NCBI GenBank assembly: GCA_031002005.1
Contig: JARYHS010011408.1
Span: forward strand, 222,249,473 to 222,313,472
From: Vandiemenella viatica
Taxonomy: Eukaryota > Arthropoda > Insecta > Orthoptera > Morabidae
Length of the DNA stretch: 64,000 nucleotides
Reading direction: 5' to 3'
The position numbers were made by a program, and so were the translations under genes. Below, piece after piece: positions 32,985-44,264 of this stretch. The notes beneath the pieces were generated by a model, which saw only the letters and a list, made by a program, of their open reading frames with translations, did not search any database and had not been told where the DNA came from. Every line of letters starts with the position of its first letter. Position 1 is the first letter of the stretch.

Positions 32985-33765
32985 AGTTCAATGCACTTCG
33001 GCACTTAATTTCTCAAAGCGTATAGGATAGCGACCCTCCAGAGCTGTTTATCATCGTGTATAGCTCCATTTAATCATTCATAGTGTATAATGCAGGGACT
33101 TTCTACGGTTATCGTCTCAAGATGTAGTGCGCAGCGTCTTTCTTCAGTTACTCCTCTAAGCGCATAGCGGAATAACTTTCCCTGTTAACTCCTCATGGCC
33201 TTTAAGGCTATGCTATTGTGCAGTTAACTTCTCAAAGTGCTCGAATCCCCGTCCGGGCATCCAGATTTGTGTTTTCCATGGTTTCCCAAATCACTCCAGG
33301 AAAATGCCGGGATGCTTCCTTCAAAAGGCCATGGCCGAATTCCTTCCCATACCTTGCCCACCATCCTTTTCCGTCTCTAAAGACCTCGCTGTTAAGAGAC
33401 GTTAAGCAGTTAAAATAAAAATTCTCAAAGTGTAGCGCCTTTCTTCAGTTGTCGCTTAAAGTTGTAATACGCAACGCGTATCAGTGGTTACTCCTCCAAC
33501 CGCACAGCGTGATATCTTTCTCCAGATAACTGCTCTAAGCGTTTAGCGCAATAACATTCTGTTGCTAACTTCTCAAAAAAATAGCTCCATGATTTTGGAA
33601 ATTTATCACAATACCTTCACCAGTTAACATTTCGAAGCACTCATCGTAATGCCTTTCGGCAGTAGCTCCTAAAAGTGTAAAGCCCAGCGATTTCTCCAGT
33701 TAAATACATAACTCCACTTGCAACTTTGCTGTACAAAACCTCATCTCTCTGCAGGTAATCTAAAG
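32985..33765 (+). repeat. Degenerate ~39 bp tandem repeat
   Basis: A decayed minisatellite of about 12-14 units. The unit approximates cagttaactcctcaaagcg followed by tatagcgcaataactttctc. Unit starts are seen near 33145, 33182, 33221, 33446, 33484, 33523, 33562, 33621, 33660 and 33697; spacing is mostly 37-39 bp. A SINE-A at 33240-33421 splits one unit. Confidence 0.7.
33240..33421 (+). mobile_element. SINE-A, 5'-truncated, perfect TSD
   Basis: Begins inside the B box (cgaatccccgtccgggcatc), so the A box is absent, yet it is flanked by an 11 bp perfect duplication ttctcaaagtg at 33229-33239 and 33422-33432. The 5' truncation with a TSD is the mark of incomplete target-primed reverse transcription. 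Confidence 0.92.
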
Positions 33766-33857
33766 CCACCGAGAAAATTTCTTGAAGTATTCAAAATCCT
33801 GCTGTATTAAAATATCTTACTTTATTGCCCTATTCCCAATAAGGTTCAAACTTCATA

Positions 33858-34095
33858 CCGAGCGTGGTGGTGTAACCGATAGCATTCTGGCCTCGCATTC
33901 GGGAGGACGGCGGTTCGAATCCCCGTCCGGGCATCCAGATTTGGGTTTTCCATGGTTTCCCAAATCACTCCAGGCAAATGCCGGGATGCTTCCTTCAAAA
34001 GGCCATGGCCGAATTCCTTCCCATTCCTTGCCCCCATCCTTTCCCGTCTCTAAAGACCTCGCTGTTGAGAGACGTAAAGCAGTTAAAAAAAAAAA
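33858..34095 (+). mobile_element. SINE-A, full length, perfect TSD
   Basis: A box (gtggtgtaaccgatagc), B box (ggttcgaatcc), full body, poly-A tail, and a perfect 12 bp duplication tcaaacttcata at 33846-33857 and 34096-34107. Very close to the truncated copy at 33240 in sequence. Confidence 0.93.
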
Positions 34096-34189
34096 TCAAA
34101 CTTCATACGATACAGAATCAAAAAGAGAAAAATAAGTTATCGTCAGGAGCTGAATAAGATCATTTCAATGAGTTATGAGGGTAGTTATA

Positions 34190-34412
34190 AACCATTACAT
34201 TGAACCGCAGTAACAAGGAAGCAGGAACGGGAAAGTTTTCTTTTGCAGGTAAGGTAGTCAGGAACTGGAATAAACTGTCAAAGGAGGTATTGAACAACTT
34301 AGCAGAAACACTGAAGGAATTTAAAATTGAAATTGTAAACAGCAACAGTAGTAGGATCGAAATAAGTATGTATGAAAGTTTCCATCGGGACATGTGCTCC
34401 ATTGACATTTAA
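34190..34412 (+). pseudogene. LINE C-terminal tail fragment
   Basis: An open frame reads GKFSFAGKVVRNWNKLSKEV then LNNLAETLKEFKIEI. This resembles the tail of CR1/L2/Jockey-type reverse transcriptase proteins, where F--R-V--WN-LP--VV-A-S---FK--L is found. It starts 95 bp after a SINE-A copy. No upstream RT domain is present. A short intact frame, but almost certainly only a 3' LINE relic. Confidence 0.55.
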
Positions 34413-34890
34413 ATTAATTCTAAATCTTTCTTTAATCGGGTATGACCTGAAAAGTTCTTTTACTCCTAATTCTAATCTCCAGTGATAAACAAGTTGACTG
34501 TCAAAAGAAAAATAAATTTGCTTCTAAAGAAAGTTGACCAATACACATTTCGAAGTTAAACACGAAGTTTTGAGACCTTATTCGCATTAGTAACCACTAT
34601 TTCATGACACAAAATTACTGAAATCATTATTAACGGAATAATTTTACGGAACAAAAGTTTATCAGACATGACGATCATTAACCTTCCGAGTACAAGTAAA
34701 ATTTGGTACGAAATTAATTTGTATAGATTTTCGTGGTGACAAAACTACGAACCAGGTCCTTCCTACGAGTTTAAAGCTTTTGAATACAAATGTGGAAGTT
34801 AAATTTGGGACGACGAGTCTTACATCTGATGCTTTGAATGAGGTGACATACTATTTGAATTATAACTTGACACAAACAATCTTTTTTTTA
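34413..34890. other. Gene-free stretch
   Basis: Nothing recognised; AT-rich. Confidence 0.5.
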
Positions 34891-35167
34891 GACTGGTCCA
34901 CCCCCCCCCCCCCTCCCCTATAAATCACTCTCGCAACTTTTTGAAACCTTTTTTTTTTAGGTCTCACCCTTCCATCTCGACGAAAAAACCCCCATAAAAT
35001 CGACTTTCGCGTTGTTTTGTAGACCTTATTTTTTTTACAATAATTACCAAAACCTCACGTGAGATTTCCGTTGACCTCCCTCCCCCTTCCCCCTTGGTGA
35101 GATTTCGTTGGACCCCCCTCCCCCCCTTTTTCCCTATTTCACCTCACGTAATTTATAGACGCCACCT
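34891..35167 (-). mobile_element. C-run MITE, copy 3 (inverted)
   Basis: Reverse-orientation member of the family at 309 and 4645. The right end is acctcacgtaatttatagac followed by gccacctt. The interior has C-runs up to 14 and motifs ctcacgtgagatttccgt and ttggtgagatttcg. The left boundary is uncertain. Confidence 0.65.
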
Positions 35168-35459
35168 TGATTTCCTATTTATTTTTCTGGTAGTTTCATA
35201 TATGCAAAAGTGGTAAAAGTGGTAAATCAGATTCTTCTATGAGCGGATTATTCTTATCAGGACCAATATTAAAAGAAGAGTATCTGTCAGTTGAGGTGTA
35301 GTATTTCAAGTTACACTCTCTTTACATATCTGTATAGTGATTCCCATTTATAAGCATGCTATTATGGGTTTTATTGTTCTCAGCTAGGACATGCGTGTAT
35401 TTTTTTGTTCTTTGATAGTTTGTTTCTCATGAACGGGTGCTCTAAATTCGTGAACTTTC
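35168..35459. other. Unassigned sequence
   Basis: AT-rich, nothing recognised. Confidence 0.5.
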
Positions 35460-35990
35460 ATTTCTTTGATTGGCAGTATAGAGTGTTGGACAGTTGACAC
35501 GGCTTTGTCTGAGACAGGTCAGTTTGCGTGTGGCAGCGAGCATACAGCTGGGGCTGGGCTGGGAACGCGACTGGCCGACGCCTGGCGCTGCCGCCGCTGG
35601 CCCACGGAGCGCCGCGCCGCGCCTCGCCTCGCCGAGCCGCGCCGCGCCGCGAGCTGATAGCGGAGCGGACGGAGGAGCGAACGGACGGACGAGAGGAGAG
35701 GAGAGGAGAAGGAGGAGGAGGAGAACGGCCGGCAGCCGGCCAGGCGGGCGGCTAACGGACAAGCTGCGACGCAGCCGCCGCGGGCGCGGGCGTAAAGAAC
35801 AGCCGCCAGCTGCCGACCGGCGCCACGGCCGACGTCGAATTTTAATGAAATCCCTCCAGAAATCGAACGGCGCTGCGCTCTGCTCGCAAATGAACAACCA
35901 GAATAACGTTCGACACTGTCCCGACAAATACAAGCAGTGTCTTCAGCAAACTGTTCACTACATGGGTGACCACACATCATAGCGTCATTT
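35460..35990. promoter_or_regulatory. GC/CpG-rich island with purine tract
   Basis: CpG-dense from about 35570 to 35830, with a long purine-rich tract (gaggagaggagaaggaggag near 35700) and an upstream gattggcag, an inverted CCAAT-type sequence at about 35467. Overlapping open frames of 150-163 residues on both strands are low-complexity Ala/Arg-rich translations and are not accepted as genes. It could be a promoter/5' exon. A purine-rich motif similar to that near 32040 suggests shared composition rather than homology. Confidence 0.3.
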
Positions 35991-36149
35991 CTTCCGGTTT
36001 ACATATCGTAACTACTCTGCAATATACAACTCATCATTAACTACAATATTTCCTTTCCATTATCTGATCAACGTGTGAAACCGAATTTGACAAGCATCTG
36101 TTGTTATTCTCCAAAGCAATTCGCATTTCAATGTACTGTCTACACTAAT

Positions 36150-37446
36150 ATTATAAAACTAGCTGATACCCGTGACTTCGTACGCGTGCATTAAGAATTC
36201 CTTTGCCAGAATTAAATATATAAAGTTGTTGGTAACGAAGGATTGGTCCCAAACAACACCGAGTCGGCATAATATGACAAGAAAGCCGTCACTATATCAT
36301 TCTGCCGTCGAACCTGTGTCTTAAAGAGAATCAATTTCCAACAAATTTAAAAACAGAAAAACAAACGAAAGTGAGGGGGTGTGGGAAAAAGGGGGGGGGG
36401 TGCTAACTAAGGGCAAGTTTATTTCAGACTGGTCTTTTCTTCTTTCTTCAGCATGAGCATCCGATTCTTGGGTTCCAACAACTTTAGCTGCTCGTGCTCT
36501 GCTAGATCTACAACTTAAGCCAGTTTACGCCCGCAAGGCATTTAAAAAAAAGAAGGCAAAATAAACTGGTGCCTGAAACATTTAAGCAGACACAAAGTAA
36601 TAAGACAGAGAATATCTACATCTACAATAAATAATACGATTTTTCTCTAAACGAAATTTACTAACAAATTATACACTAACATAATGCACGAGAAGCACAG
36701 CTTGAGCAACCGACGTGACATTACAGACTAACACACACATCCATCTTTGTGTCACGATTTGATAACTTCTCTAAATTTCGTGATTACAACTGTAAAACCA
36801 TACCGGAAAAAAAAAATGTCCTGTGCCCTCCCTACAGTTTTTCTTCTCAAAATCCGTCAATATCGGCATAGGCATTTAGCCTTCAAAATGACAGAGACTT
36901 ACTTCCGCATTTATAGTATTATTACTGTAGATCACATACATACTGACTGCGAATCACCCCTGAGAGATCAAAATAACGTAAAAAAAGTGTAAACCTACAG
37001 CATTGCAAGACTACCTACGATTTGCCTCGCATTGCACCCCTAAATTTGTGATACGCACAGTTTAACACTCAATCCAAATAACCGACGGTCCAGGCGTTAC
37101 ACTTACGATCAAAAACAATTTTTACAAATCTTTGCCTCCAAGGAGATTTGAACCGGAGACCACGATCCAAATATCAGTAAACAAGCGCTTTAACCACTGA
37201 GCTACATGACCGCTATATCGAATAGCAGTATAGAGAGACCTACACATCCAACGCGTCTGTCTATCGCCGTTCAGTATTTTTTCGAAATTATAAGACAACA
37301 TGTATTATTTATACAGATAATTTTTCAGCCAAATATAGACAGTATTTTTCTCCTTGTTTCAAAGGATAAGTGTGCATAGTTCCATCAAGATCGGATGAAC
37401 ACTGTGGACTTGTATGAAGAACAAACAAACAAACATTCATCTTTAT
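36150..37446 (-). repeat. Repeat X-related end and unassigned interior
   Basis: Begins with aaactagctgatacccgtga and cttcgtacgcgtg. This is the reverse complement of the right end of repeat X (cacgcgcacgaagtcgcggg at ~11545). It ends beside caaacaaacattcatcttta and a (TA)n, next to the left end of the plus-strand copy at 37447. Either this is an inverted neighbour, or 36150-38055 is a single element with inverted ends. A tRNA-like SINE-C head lies at 37140-37215. Confidence 0.45.
37140..37215 (-). repeat. tRNA-like SINE-C head
   Basis: Minus strand: gcggtcatgtagctcagtgg then ttaaagcgcttg, and a B-box-like gttcaaatctcc. Shares its A-box part with 26490-26510. It resembles a tRNA but has unpaired arm positions, and the same head recurs, so a SINE origin is more likely than a working tRNA gene. 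Confidence 0.4.
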
Positions 37447-38055
37447 ATATATAGATGAAAAAGTAACTCTGTCTGTTTCATTTCCACGACTAAAGGACTG
37501 AACCGATCTTGATGAAAATTGACAAGGAAATACTATGTATCATTAGGAAGAACATAGGATACTTATTTTGGGATAACTAATTTATTTTGTCAATAAATTT
37601 TGAAAACCAACCGAAAGGTGACAGACAGATGGATAAGATGTGTAAGTCTCTGCAATATTATATTTGTCGCTCAGGCTTTGTTTCTCTCGCAGTCAGTTTG
37701 TGCATGACCTGTTCATAAATTTCATGTACAGACACAATTTATAATATAGAACAGATGTAGATTTGCGCTGCACCAGACAACAAAAATTTGCCAGCGGACC
37801 TTTAACTATTAGTCTCCCATGGTTAACCCTACCCACCCCTACCCATAGTTTGTAGCTGTTTTAAAACATGATGCAAATTGGTTCCGTTCTTGAGACAAGT
37901 TCAGTGGTAGAATGGTACAGTGATGACTTCCCCGTCATATTATCCCTTTCCCGCGCTTTATGGGACCCATTTTACGTAACTTCCAATTCTGTCAACAAAA
38001 TTCTAAGTACGCACATACGGTGTCGTGGTGAAAACCTAGTTTATTATAAAGCATA
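37447..38055 (+). repeat. Repeat X, copy 2, uninterrupted
   Basis: About 610 bp, matching both blocks of copy 1 (10393-11570): aaagtaactctgtctgtttc, aaccgatcttgatgaaaatt, gcaaattggttccg, gacttccccgtcatattatc, and an end resembling cgcacatacggtgtcgtgg. It gives the pre-insertion state that shows the Penelope-like element at 10650-11395 is nested. Confidence 0.7.
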
Positions 38056-38439
38056 ATTTAGTATCTTATAACATGAAGGTGTTAGGACCAAGACAAATTT
38101 ACTAAATAACTCTATTACTCAACTTCTTCCTTGGTGCCTTATCTGAACAGAATGCACCTATCTATAAAATTTTGTATATGCCGATTGCTCCGGTTGTCGA
38201 ATTTCACAAAGTCTCAACCATACATACTTTTCAATTTTAAAAACAATGTCGTGTATCCTTTTCTTATTGTTCTTGCAGAAACAGTTAATAAACATATATT
38301 TATATTTTTAAAAAATAACGCGCTTATACAACTAGAGCGACCGAAAAACTCGTTCAACGTGACGAACGTATCGAACAAGACCGTGTACAGCATTCTCAAC
38401 AGCAAGTTAGCAATGACTGACCCAGAAATAGCTTTACGT

Positions 38440-39725
38440 TTAGCCGAATTATCCAGCCTTGGGATGCTCTCGACACAAGAGCATTCTTGAATGTATCCAA
38501 AATCGAAAATCCTCAGTTTGTTCAAATTTAACATCACTTAGCTTTCGGTTGGTCCTTGTTGGCGTGTTATTAATTCTTATCACTCCGGAAGCACCAATGG
38601 CCTGTTTGTGTTTGCCAGCGGCTGTTTCATACTGGCCGAAATAAGTGACCAGTCGACTGGCAGAGTGATATGTTGCATTGTGGAAATTATTGGCCTCTTG
38701 ATGGAATCTTCCCAGAAGCCTCGATATTCCCCGACGCGATGTGGACTGCGTCAGTGAGGAAACGGTTGGACAGATGTAATGCACACTTAACTTCTCTGCT
38801 CTCCAGTACCTGCAGCTTCCAAGAAAGCAATTAGTAGTGTGCATATTGACAGGGCAAAGCTACTAAATTACCGGCCTGGTCAAGGGGCAATTCCTAGATA
38901 TGGTGCCAATGAGCTTTCCTGGTTAAGTATCGGGCAAGCGGCGTGAAGCCGAATACCTACCAGTTGCCTTATTTCCTCAATGCGAGCTGGCCAGGTGGAA
39001 CTTGCAGTCAACTATGACACAGAGGTAACTAGCCTCTGGTGTCCGGGGAATAGTTTCACCTCTGATCTGTAGTTGCAGGTATGGTAGGGCGGTGTCCACA
39101 CCATCCTAGGCGTCGCGTCGGCATAATTGCTTGAGTTTTGAAGAGGTTTAGGCTTGTCAGCCATCTACTTACCCAAGCCTCCGTCTGATGAAGAGTTTCC
39201 TGCAATTATCTCATGGCGATGGCTCTACTGCGGCTGGATGTGAAGAAAGCCATACCGTCGACGTACAGTTCCGTCTCCATATTCGCAGGTGCTGGGATGT
39301 CGGCTGTGTAGAGTGTGTAAACAACAGGGCCTCGCCGACCCTGACGCAAAATGTACGCCCCGACAGATAGCTGGGAATCAGTTTCACGTAGGATTCCTTC
39401 GCACAACTTGAAGTATAGTCCTGTGTGCCACATTGAGTAGAAGGCTAGGGCGACGGTCTAGCAACACCAAACAACAGTAATTTCTCTCTTTGAAAGCTTT
39501 CGTCGCTGTCTCCACAACACGCATTAGCTTCTGCGTGATGGAGTGCCTTAGACAGAACTCCAATTGGTGATCGGGGATGATGCCTGCAACCTGGATACGG
39601 GTGTCGATACGCATCAATCGTGCTCGCTCGAACACTTTGCTGAGCACGGCTAGTAGCCTGTATTGCCCCTTGAAATCGATTTTATTATATGTTGCCCAGT
39701 AAGCATTAAAGTTACTCAATAACCA
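38440..39725 (-). pseudogene. Jockey-type LINE, partial RT, copy A
   Basis: Reverse transcriptase remains on minus: YRLLAVLSKVFERARLMRID (the RPISLL-VLSKVFER motif), IIPDHQLEFCLRHSITQKLM, GPVVYTLYTADIPAPA (the GSVLGP-LY-LYT-DIP segment), ELYVDGMAFFTSSRS (catalytic YADD has become YVDG, so both Asp positions are compromised), then NLFKTQAIMPTRR and a decayed C-terminal region ending near 38449. Multiple stops and shifts. There is no endonuclease. It lies just left of copy B but is a different subfamily, so these are separate insertions. Confidence 0.8.
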
Positions 39726-40044
39726 TTAATTGATTGGTTAATAATTAAAAATTATAATTATTGAATATTTTCTCCGGGAACTGGAATGCATACAAAGTTT
39801 CAAGACATTCGGAAGTTGGTGAAACAATGATTGCGAGATTTTCACCATACAACAGACACGCAAGACTAATATAAATGTGTTACAACGAAAGAACCTAAAG
39901 TTATGCTACATTTCGAAACCATGTAACGCCCAGATATCTGTTTGCTTCTAAGACCAGTTATGCACGTTTCTAATGATATTGGATCACTTACGTTTGTTTT
40001 TCACTGTTTCTAATTATTTCCAGCTCCTTTCTAGTTGTTTATTT
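39726..40044. other. Unassigned sequence between LINE fragments
   Basis: AT-rich, nothing recognised. Confidence 0.45.
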
Positions 40045-41080
40045 ACTTTACTTTCCGTGTCCAGAAAAAACTACCTCAAATTCTCTTCTCCCAGAATTGA
40101 GCAGCTTTAATCGTCTTGTCATTTGCTTCAATGAGATCTTCGTTTGAGCAGACTGTTCCCATGATGCCGCATCTGAGCAGGTGTTCATGATCTTGTACCT
40201 CCCCGCAGTCACATCTGTCATAGTCCTCATACCCCCATTTCCCCAAATTAGATTTACATTTGGAGACCCAGATCTCAATCGGTTCAGAGTCCGCCATGTG
40301 GTATATTTTAATTTGTCGCCTGTGGTAGTTCTTCGGTGGGGCAATTTTTCTGATGGTCAAGAGTGCCCCTCCACGATTCCATACGACGAGTCTAGGGTTG
40401 ATTCTCCAAAGGCGCTGTTTTTCTTCAGAAAACTGTTCCTAGATTTCAGGCGAGGTACTGGAAGTTCTTGGCCATGCATCTGGTGTCTAGTGTCAGAAAC
40501 TTGTTTTATTCTTTCTTTCTCTCCTATTACTCTTCGTCTGATATCTGGTGGGGCTATGCCAGCTAGGGGGTAGATCTTTTTTTATGGGTGTAGGCCTGAG
40601 GCATCCGGTCACAATCCTCACTGTTTCATTTAGAGCTATGTCTACCTGCCTGGTGTACGCAGATGCTTCCCAAACTGGTGCCGCATATTCTCCTGCCGAG
40701 AAACAAAGTGCAGGGCTGTTGAACGCAGCACTTCAGGCTGCGCTCCCCAAGCTGTTCCTCTGAGTATACGAACAATGTTATTCCTTGTGCTTACCTTCCC
40801 TTTTAGCTGTTGACATTGCTGTTTAAAGGATAGGGTTCGGTTCAGCGTTATTCCCAGATAACTTGGATTTGTGCAGTGTTGTAGTCTCTCCCCTCTCCAT
40901 GTTACATTAAGCTGTCTTCTTGCTTGCTGATTGCGCATGTGGAAGGCACAAACCTTTGTACACTGAAGGAGCCTCCACGTAGATTGTGCTGTAGTTATTG
41001 CAAACATGAGAAACACAATCGGGCGTACCCTGGACAATCGCTGGCCGAAAGGCAGCGGCCAATCCTTCAACCACCAGAAA
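40045..41080 (-). pseudogene. Jockey-type LINE, C-terminal part, copy B
   Basis: Post-catalytic region on minus: CAFHMRNQQARRQLNVTWRG, HCTNPSYLGITLNRTLSFKQ (YLG thumb segment), STRNNIVRILRGTAWGAQPE, LRSTALHF, then a decayed stretch, and a cysteine motif tail SNLGKWGYEDYDRCDCGEVQ-DHEHLLRC. The C-x-C...H...C arrangement is typical of the end of this Jockey group. The RT palm and endonuclease are absent. Close relative of copy C at 49654, which shares TSWGA, the thumb and the CDCGE tail. Confidence 0.82.
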
Positions 41081-42424
41081 AAACCAAATTCAGCTATCTT
41101 CTACGCCAAATTGAAAATGACTTCTAGTTGTTGACTAAAAGCTATTCACCATGGAAGACTATAAGACTTCTTTCGTCCTCTTTGAAGTCCTTCACACACT
41201 GCCGTTGTAATCTGTTTACCATGGAAATTTGCCGCAATCTACTACAAGACTAATCCGTAAAGGTCCGAAAAAATTAAACCTTTTTACTGTAACAGTACGT
41301 GACATCATCGAACATCAGGACTAAAATAGCTCTTCATTTCACATTTTATGTCCATTGAAGGCAGCGAATAGTGTGACACCTTAACAAGTGTTAACAGATA
41401 TCATACAGCAACATAATGTTTCAGTAACGAGTTATTCAGCAGGATACATTGAACATCTTGCCGGTAGCCAATATACCTTATACACAGAAAGACAAACAGT
41501 TCCGTTATGTACGCTGCGTCAATCCTCAGTTATCCCGTCTGTAAATAATTTACCATACGAGACCGAGTGTGGTGGTTTAATGATTAAGATGCATGACGGG
41601 AGGTCATAAAGTACCAGTTACAATGCCTGTGTCCTTGGAAATTTCGTATGACCCTCAATTTTACCAAAGTTGCGTTATTCATGTGGAAGACACTAGGACG
41701 TTCAATCTTTTCCCCAGAGAAGATTTCTGGGTTATATTAGATGGCCACGACAGAGACGGTTTGAGTGGGAAATTAAAACTGTCACTTAGGCGAAGGAAAT
41801 GATACCAATATATTTTGTTTTATTAAACAAGATACATTTCCAGGTGCAAAAGATGTTGTAAACTGTAAGAGGAACCCGAAACCTGCAGTTTGCCTTATTC
41901 AACAACACATCTGGCGCTGAATACCTGAGCGGCAGCGCAACTTTATTCGGAGGTGACACTGAGCTCCCGAACTGGGGCACAAGCGAATTACGGGCAGAGG
42001 AGACGAGAGAGTTTACAACTATGTGTAGCGTAGCCTCATTCATACTGGGACTACCGCAACAACATGACAACTGCCCCGCGGCACAGTTCCCTCTCAAGGG
42101 TGATTCACGGATAATACGTATCTTCGCAACTCGCACCCTGATTTAACATTATCTGTTCGAATAGCAATCACGCAGAATTTTTCAGAACCACATAAATATT
42201 TATGTGAGCTCTCTTCGATGAAATAGTTTTTACCCAAGAAGATCACCTAATACAAAATTTCCGTCGACCCTCCACTAAGGCCCCATTTTTGAATCAGATT
42301 TTTAATTAAAATCGTGTTAGGCTAGTAACTGCTAAAACAGTGCGCAATTCTAAACAATATTAAATAGTAAAAATAAGATCGGATGCAATAGAAGCAGTAA
42401 ATTAATTCCCTTACTCAGGAAATA
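41081..42424. other. Mostly unassigned; SINE-A head fragment at 41568-41605
   Basis: A short cgagtgtggtggtttaatga matches the SINE-A A-box region but no body follows. Otherwise nothing recognised. 41920-42110 is slightly GC-richer. Confidence 0.4.
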
Positions 42425-42855
42425 TAATAACATGTGATAGTCGAAGCAAGAATGATATTAAAAGCAGAATAGCACTAGCGAAAAGATCCTTCTTGAAAAA
42501 GAGAATTCTTTTAGTTTCAAATATTGATATAGGATTCTGAAAGAACTTTTTAAAACTCTATACGTGGAACACAGCACTTTATGATAGCGAAGCGTCGTCT
42601 TTAGCAATACCGGAAAGAAGGACAATTGAAGCATTTGAAATTTGGTGCTTTAAGGATGCTGAATATTAAGTGGACAGATAAAGTACGAAATGAACATGTT
42701 TTAGAAATAATGGGTGAGGAAAGAAGATTGCGTAAGAGTCTTACAGAAAGAAGAGACAGGGTGGGTGAGAACTGTAGAGGAAGACAAAAATCAGAACAAC
42801 TGGCGACATGGGTTAGGGTTATGATGAGTTGAAGAGATAATGTAGTGCAGAGCAT
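42425..42855 (+). pseudogene. RTE-type LINE, C-terminal fragment
   Basis: Plus strand: AKRSFLKKRILLVSNIDIGF (compare AKRALMKKRNLLVSNIDPGI in the 44 kb copy), IEAFEIW, RMLNIKWTDKVRNEHVLEIM, and GEERRLRKSLTERR. It is missing the Trp-Cys-Tyr-Arg part through a frameshift (GALRMLN). Same family as 13485 and 44265, in opposite orientation to the 44 kb copy 1.4 kb away. The RTE 3' terminus appears only at 43562-43612, after an intervening CR1/L2-like fragment. Confidence 0.8.
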
Positions 42856-42864
42856 ATCGAGAAT

Positions 42865-43330
42865 GTAATTGGGAAAGCAAATCGTATGCTCCGATTTCTA
42901 GGTCGTAATTTAAAAACAATGCACTCCGGAAGTTAAATCGATTGCATATAAGTTACTAGTGCGTCCTCATTTAGAATATTGTTGTTCTGGTATGGGGTCC
43001 CCATCAAAAGGGATTAATGGAGACTATAGAGAAGGTCCAAACAGAGCCGCCCGATTCGTGACATGTATGTATAGTTGTAGGGAAAGCGGTAAGTGCGATG
43101 TTGAAGGAGTTAGGTCGGGAAGACCTGCTCTCGACAGAAGCTAATTGAAAAATTCTTGACTGACGTATTTCGGAAAGACAGCAAACAAATACTGCTACCA
43201 GCAACATTCGTATCTCGGAATGACCGTGAAAATAAGATAAGAGAAATCAGGGCCAGAACCGATTCTTTTCTGTATTCATTTTTTCCACGAGCGATTAGGG
43301 AATGGAAATAGAAAGGATTTACCGGGCGAG
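42865..43330 (+). pseudogene. CR1/L2-like LINE, C-terminal fragment
   Basis: Plus strand: GKANRMLRFLGRNLKTM, SIAYKLLVRPHLEYCCSGMG, NRAARFVTCMYSCRE, then a frame reading EKFLTDVFRKDSKQILLPAT, FVSRNDRENKIREIRARTDS and FFPRAIREWK. It parallels the tail of 15930-17015 (ANSRLRFLCRILKK, YLSRNDRKDKI). It sits between the RTE coding end (42855) and RTE 3' terminus (43562), so it is likely nested within an RTE copy. No RT palm. Confidence 0.75.
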
Positions 43331-43367
43331 TAAACTTAAAATCCGACAGGAGTAGCTTTCGATAAAG

Positions 43368-43490
43368 CTCTCCGGCCATCCTGATCTGGGATTTTCATGG
43401 TTTTTTCCGGATCACTCCACGCGAATGCTAGAATGGTTTCCTCACAATAGCCCATAGGCACCTCCTACCATATCCCGTATATCCCTTCCA
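43368..43490 (+). mobile_element. SINE-A-related fragment
   Basis: ctccggccatcctgatctgg, gattttcatggttttttccg and gcgaatgctagaatggtttc resemble the SINE body after the B box. No head or tail. Confidence 0.55.
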
Positions 43491-43561
43491 AACAATTACC
43501 CTTTCGGATAGGTGCAATGCACCCTCCGCCACACACTTTTAGTGAATCATGGAGTAATAAT

Positions 43562-43612
43562 AATAGAGATGGAGGATTGTATCAAAGCAATCGAGAGACT
43601 GATGACAGAAAA
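43562..43612 (+). repeat. RTE-type LINE 3' terminus
   Basis: gagatggaggattgtatcaa and tcgagagactgatgacag is the reverse complement of the terminus seen at 44270 (ctgtcatcagtcttttgact). It completes the RTE fragment at 42425 once the intervening LINE and SINE are removed. Confidence 0.65.
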
Positions 43613-43619
43613 AAGAAAT

Positions 43620-44264
43620 ATGCAGCTGTGATTGACTGACAAATAAATTAGGGATTCGTCTTTCATTCAGAAAGAAAGTAACAATAGAAATTAATGTTTG
43701 TTTGTTTAAGATCACATGTTCCTTTGCAAAATGAAATTAGTAATTATTAAAAAACAAAACCAAAACAAAAAAATGACCTCATATTATATCATTTTTAGGT
43801 TCATTTTCAACGTAATCGGCTTAGGATACTTGGAGAAAGTTGTTTAATCTGTAACAATCACAGACTAAACGCGAATAGTGTGAAGTACGAGTAGACGATT
43901 AAACGCGAGCAGAGTAGCAGGCCAACCAGGAGTGCGTCGCGCTGTCGCCTAGCGAACTGTAAAGTTCTTTAGAGCAGCAGTCAATGCAGGAGCCTTTTAT
44001 GGGCGCACAATAAACTCGGACCGAGGCTCAGAATGAAACCCCCGGGAGATGAGGAATGGCATCCGATGGCGCGCGGAACGGGAATCGCTCCGATAAGGAA
44101 CCCTTAACACCATGCATGCGATGAACTGCGTTCAACCATTGCTTTAGTTGGTGTCTAAATCATAACAGAAGTCTTTGAATTACAAGATACGATGCCTATG
44201 TCTTTGCCTACTACAATTCAGCTGTTGATTTACATGTCTTTGTTTTCAATCTAACCTAGTTTTT
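43620..44264. other. Gene-free stretch
   Basis: Nothing recognised. 43870-44110 is moderately GC-richer. Confidence 0.45.

Noticed and set aside
35442..35982. Overlapping open frames of 150-163 residues on both strands
   Set aside because: Ala/Arg/Gly-rich low-complexity translations of a CpG island; high GC removes stop codons on both strands, and no domain is visible.
37140..37215. Functional tRNA gene on the minus strand
   Set aside because: Arms do not pair well and a similar head occurs at 26430-26510; a SINE relic is more likely.
38131..38490. 119-residue plus-strand frame
   Set aside because: Its right half overlaps the antisense of the Jockey-type LINE tail; no independent motif.
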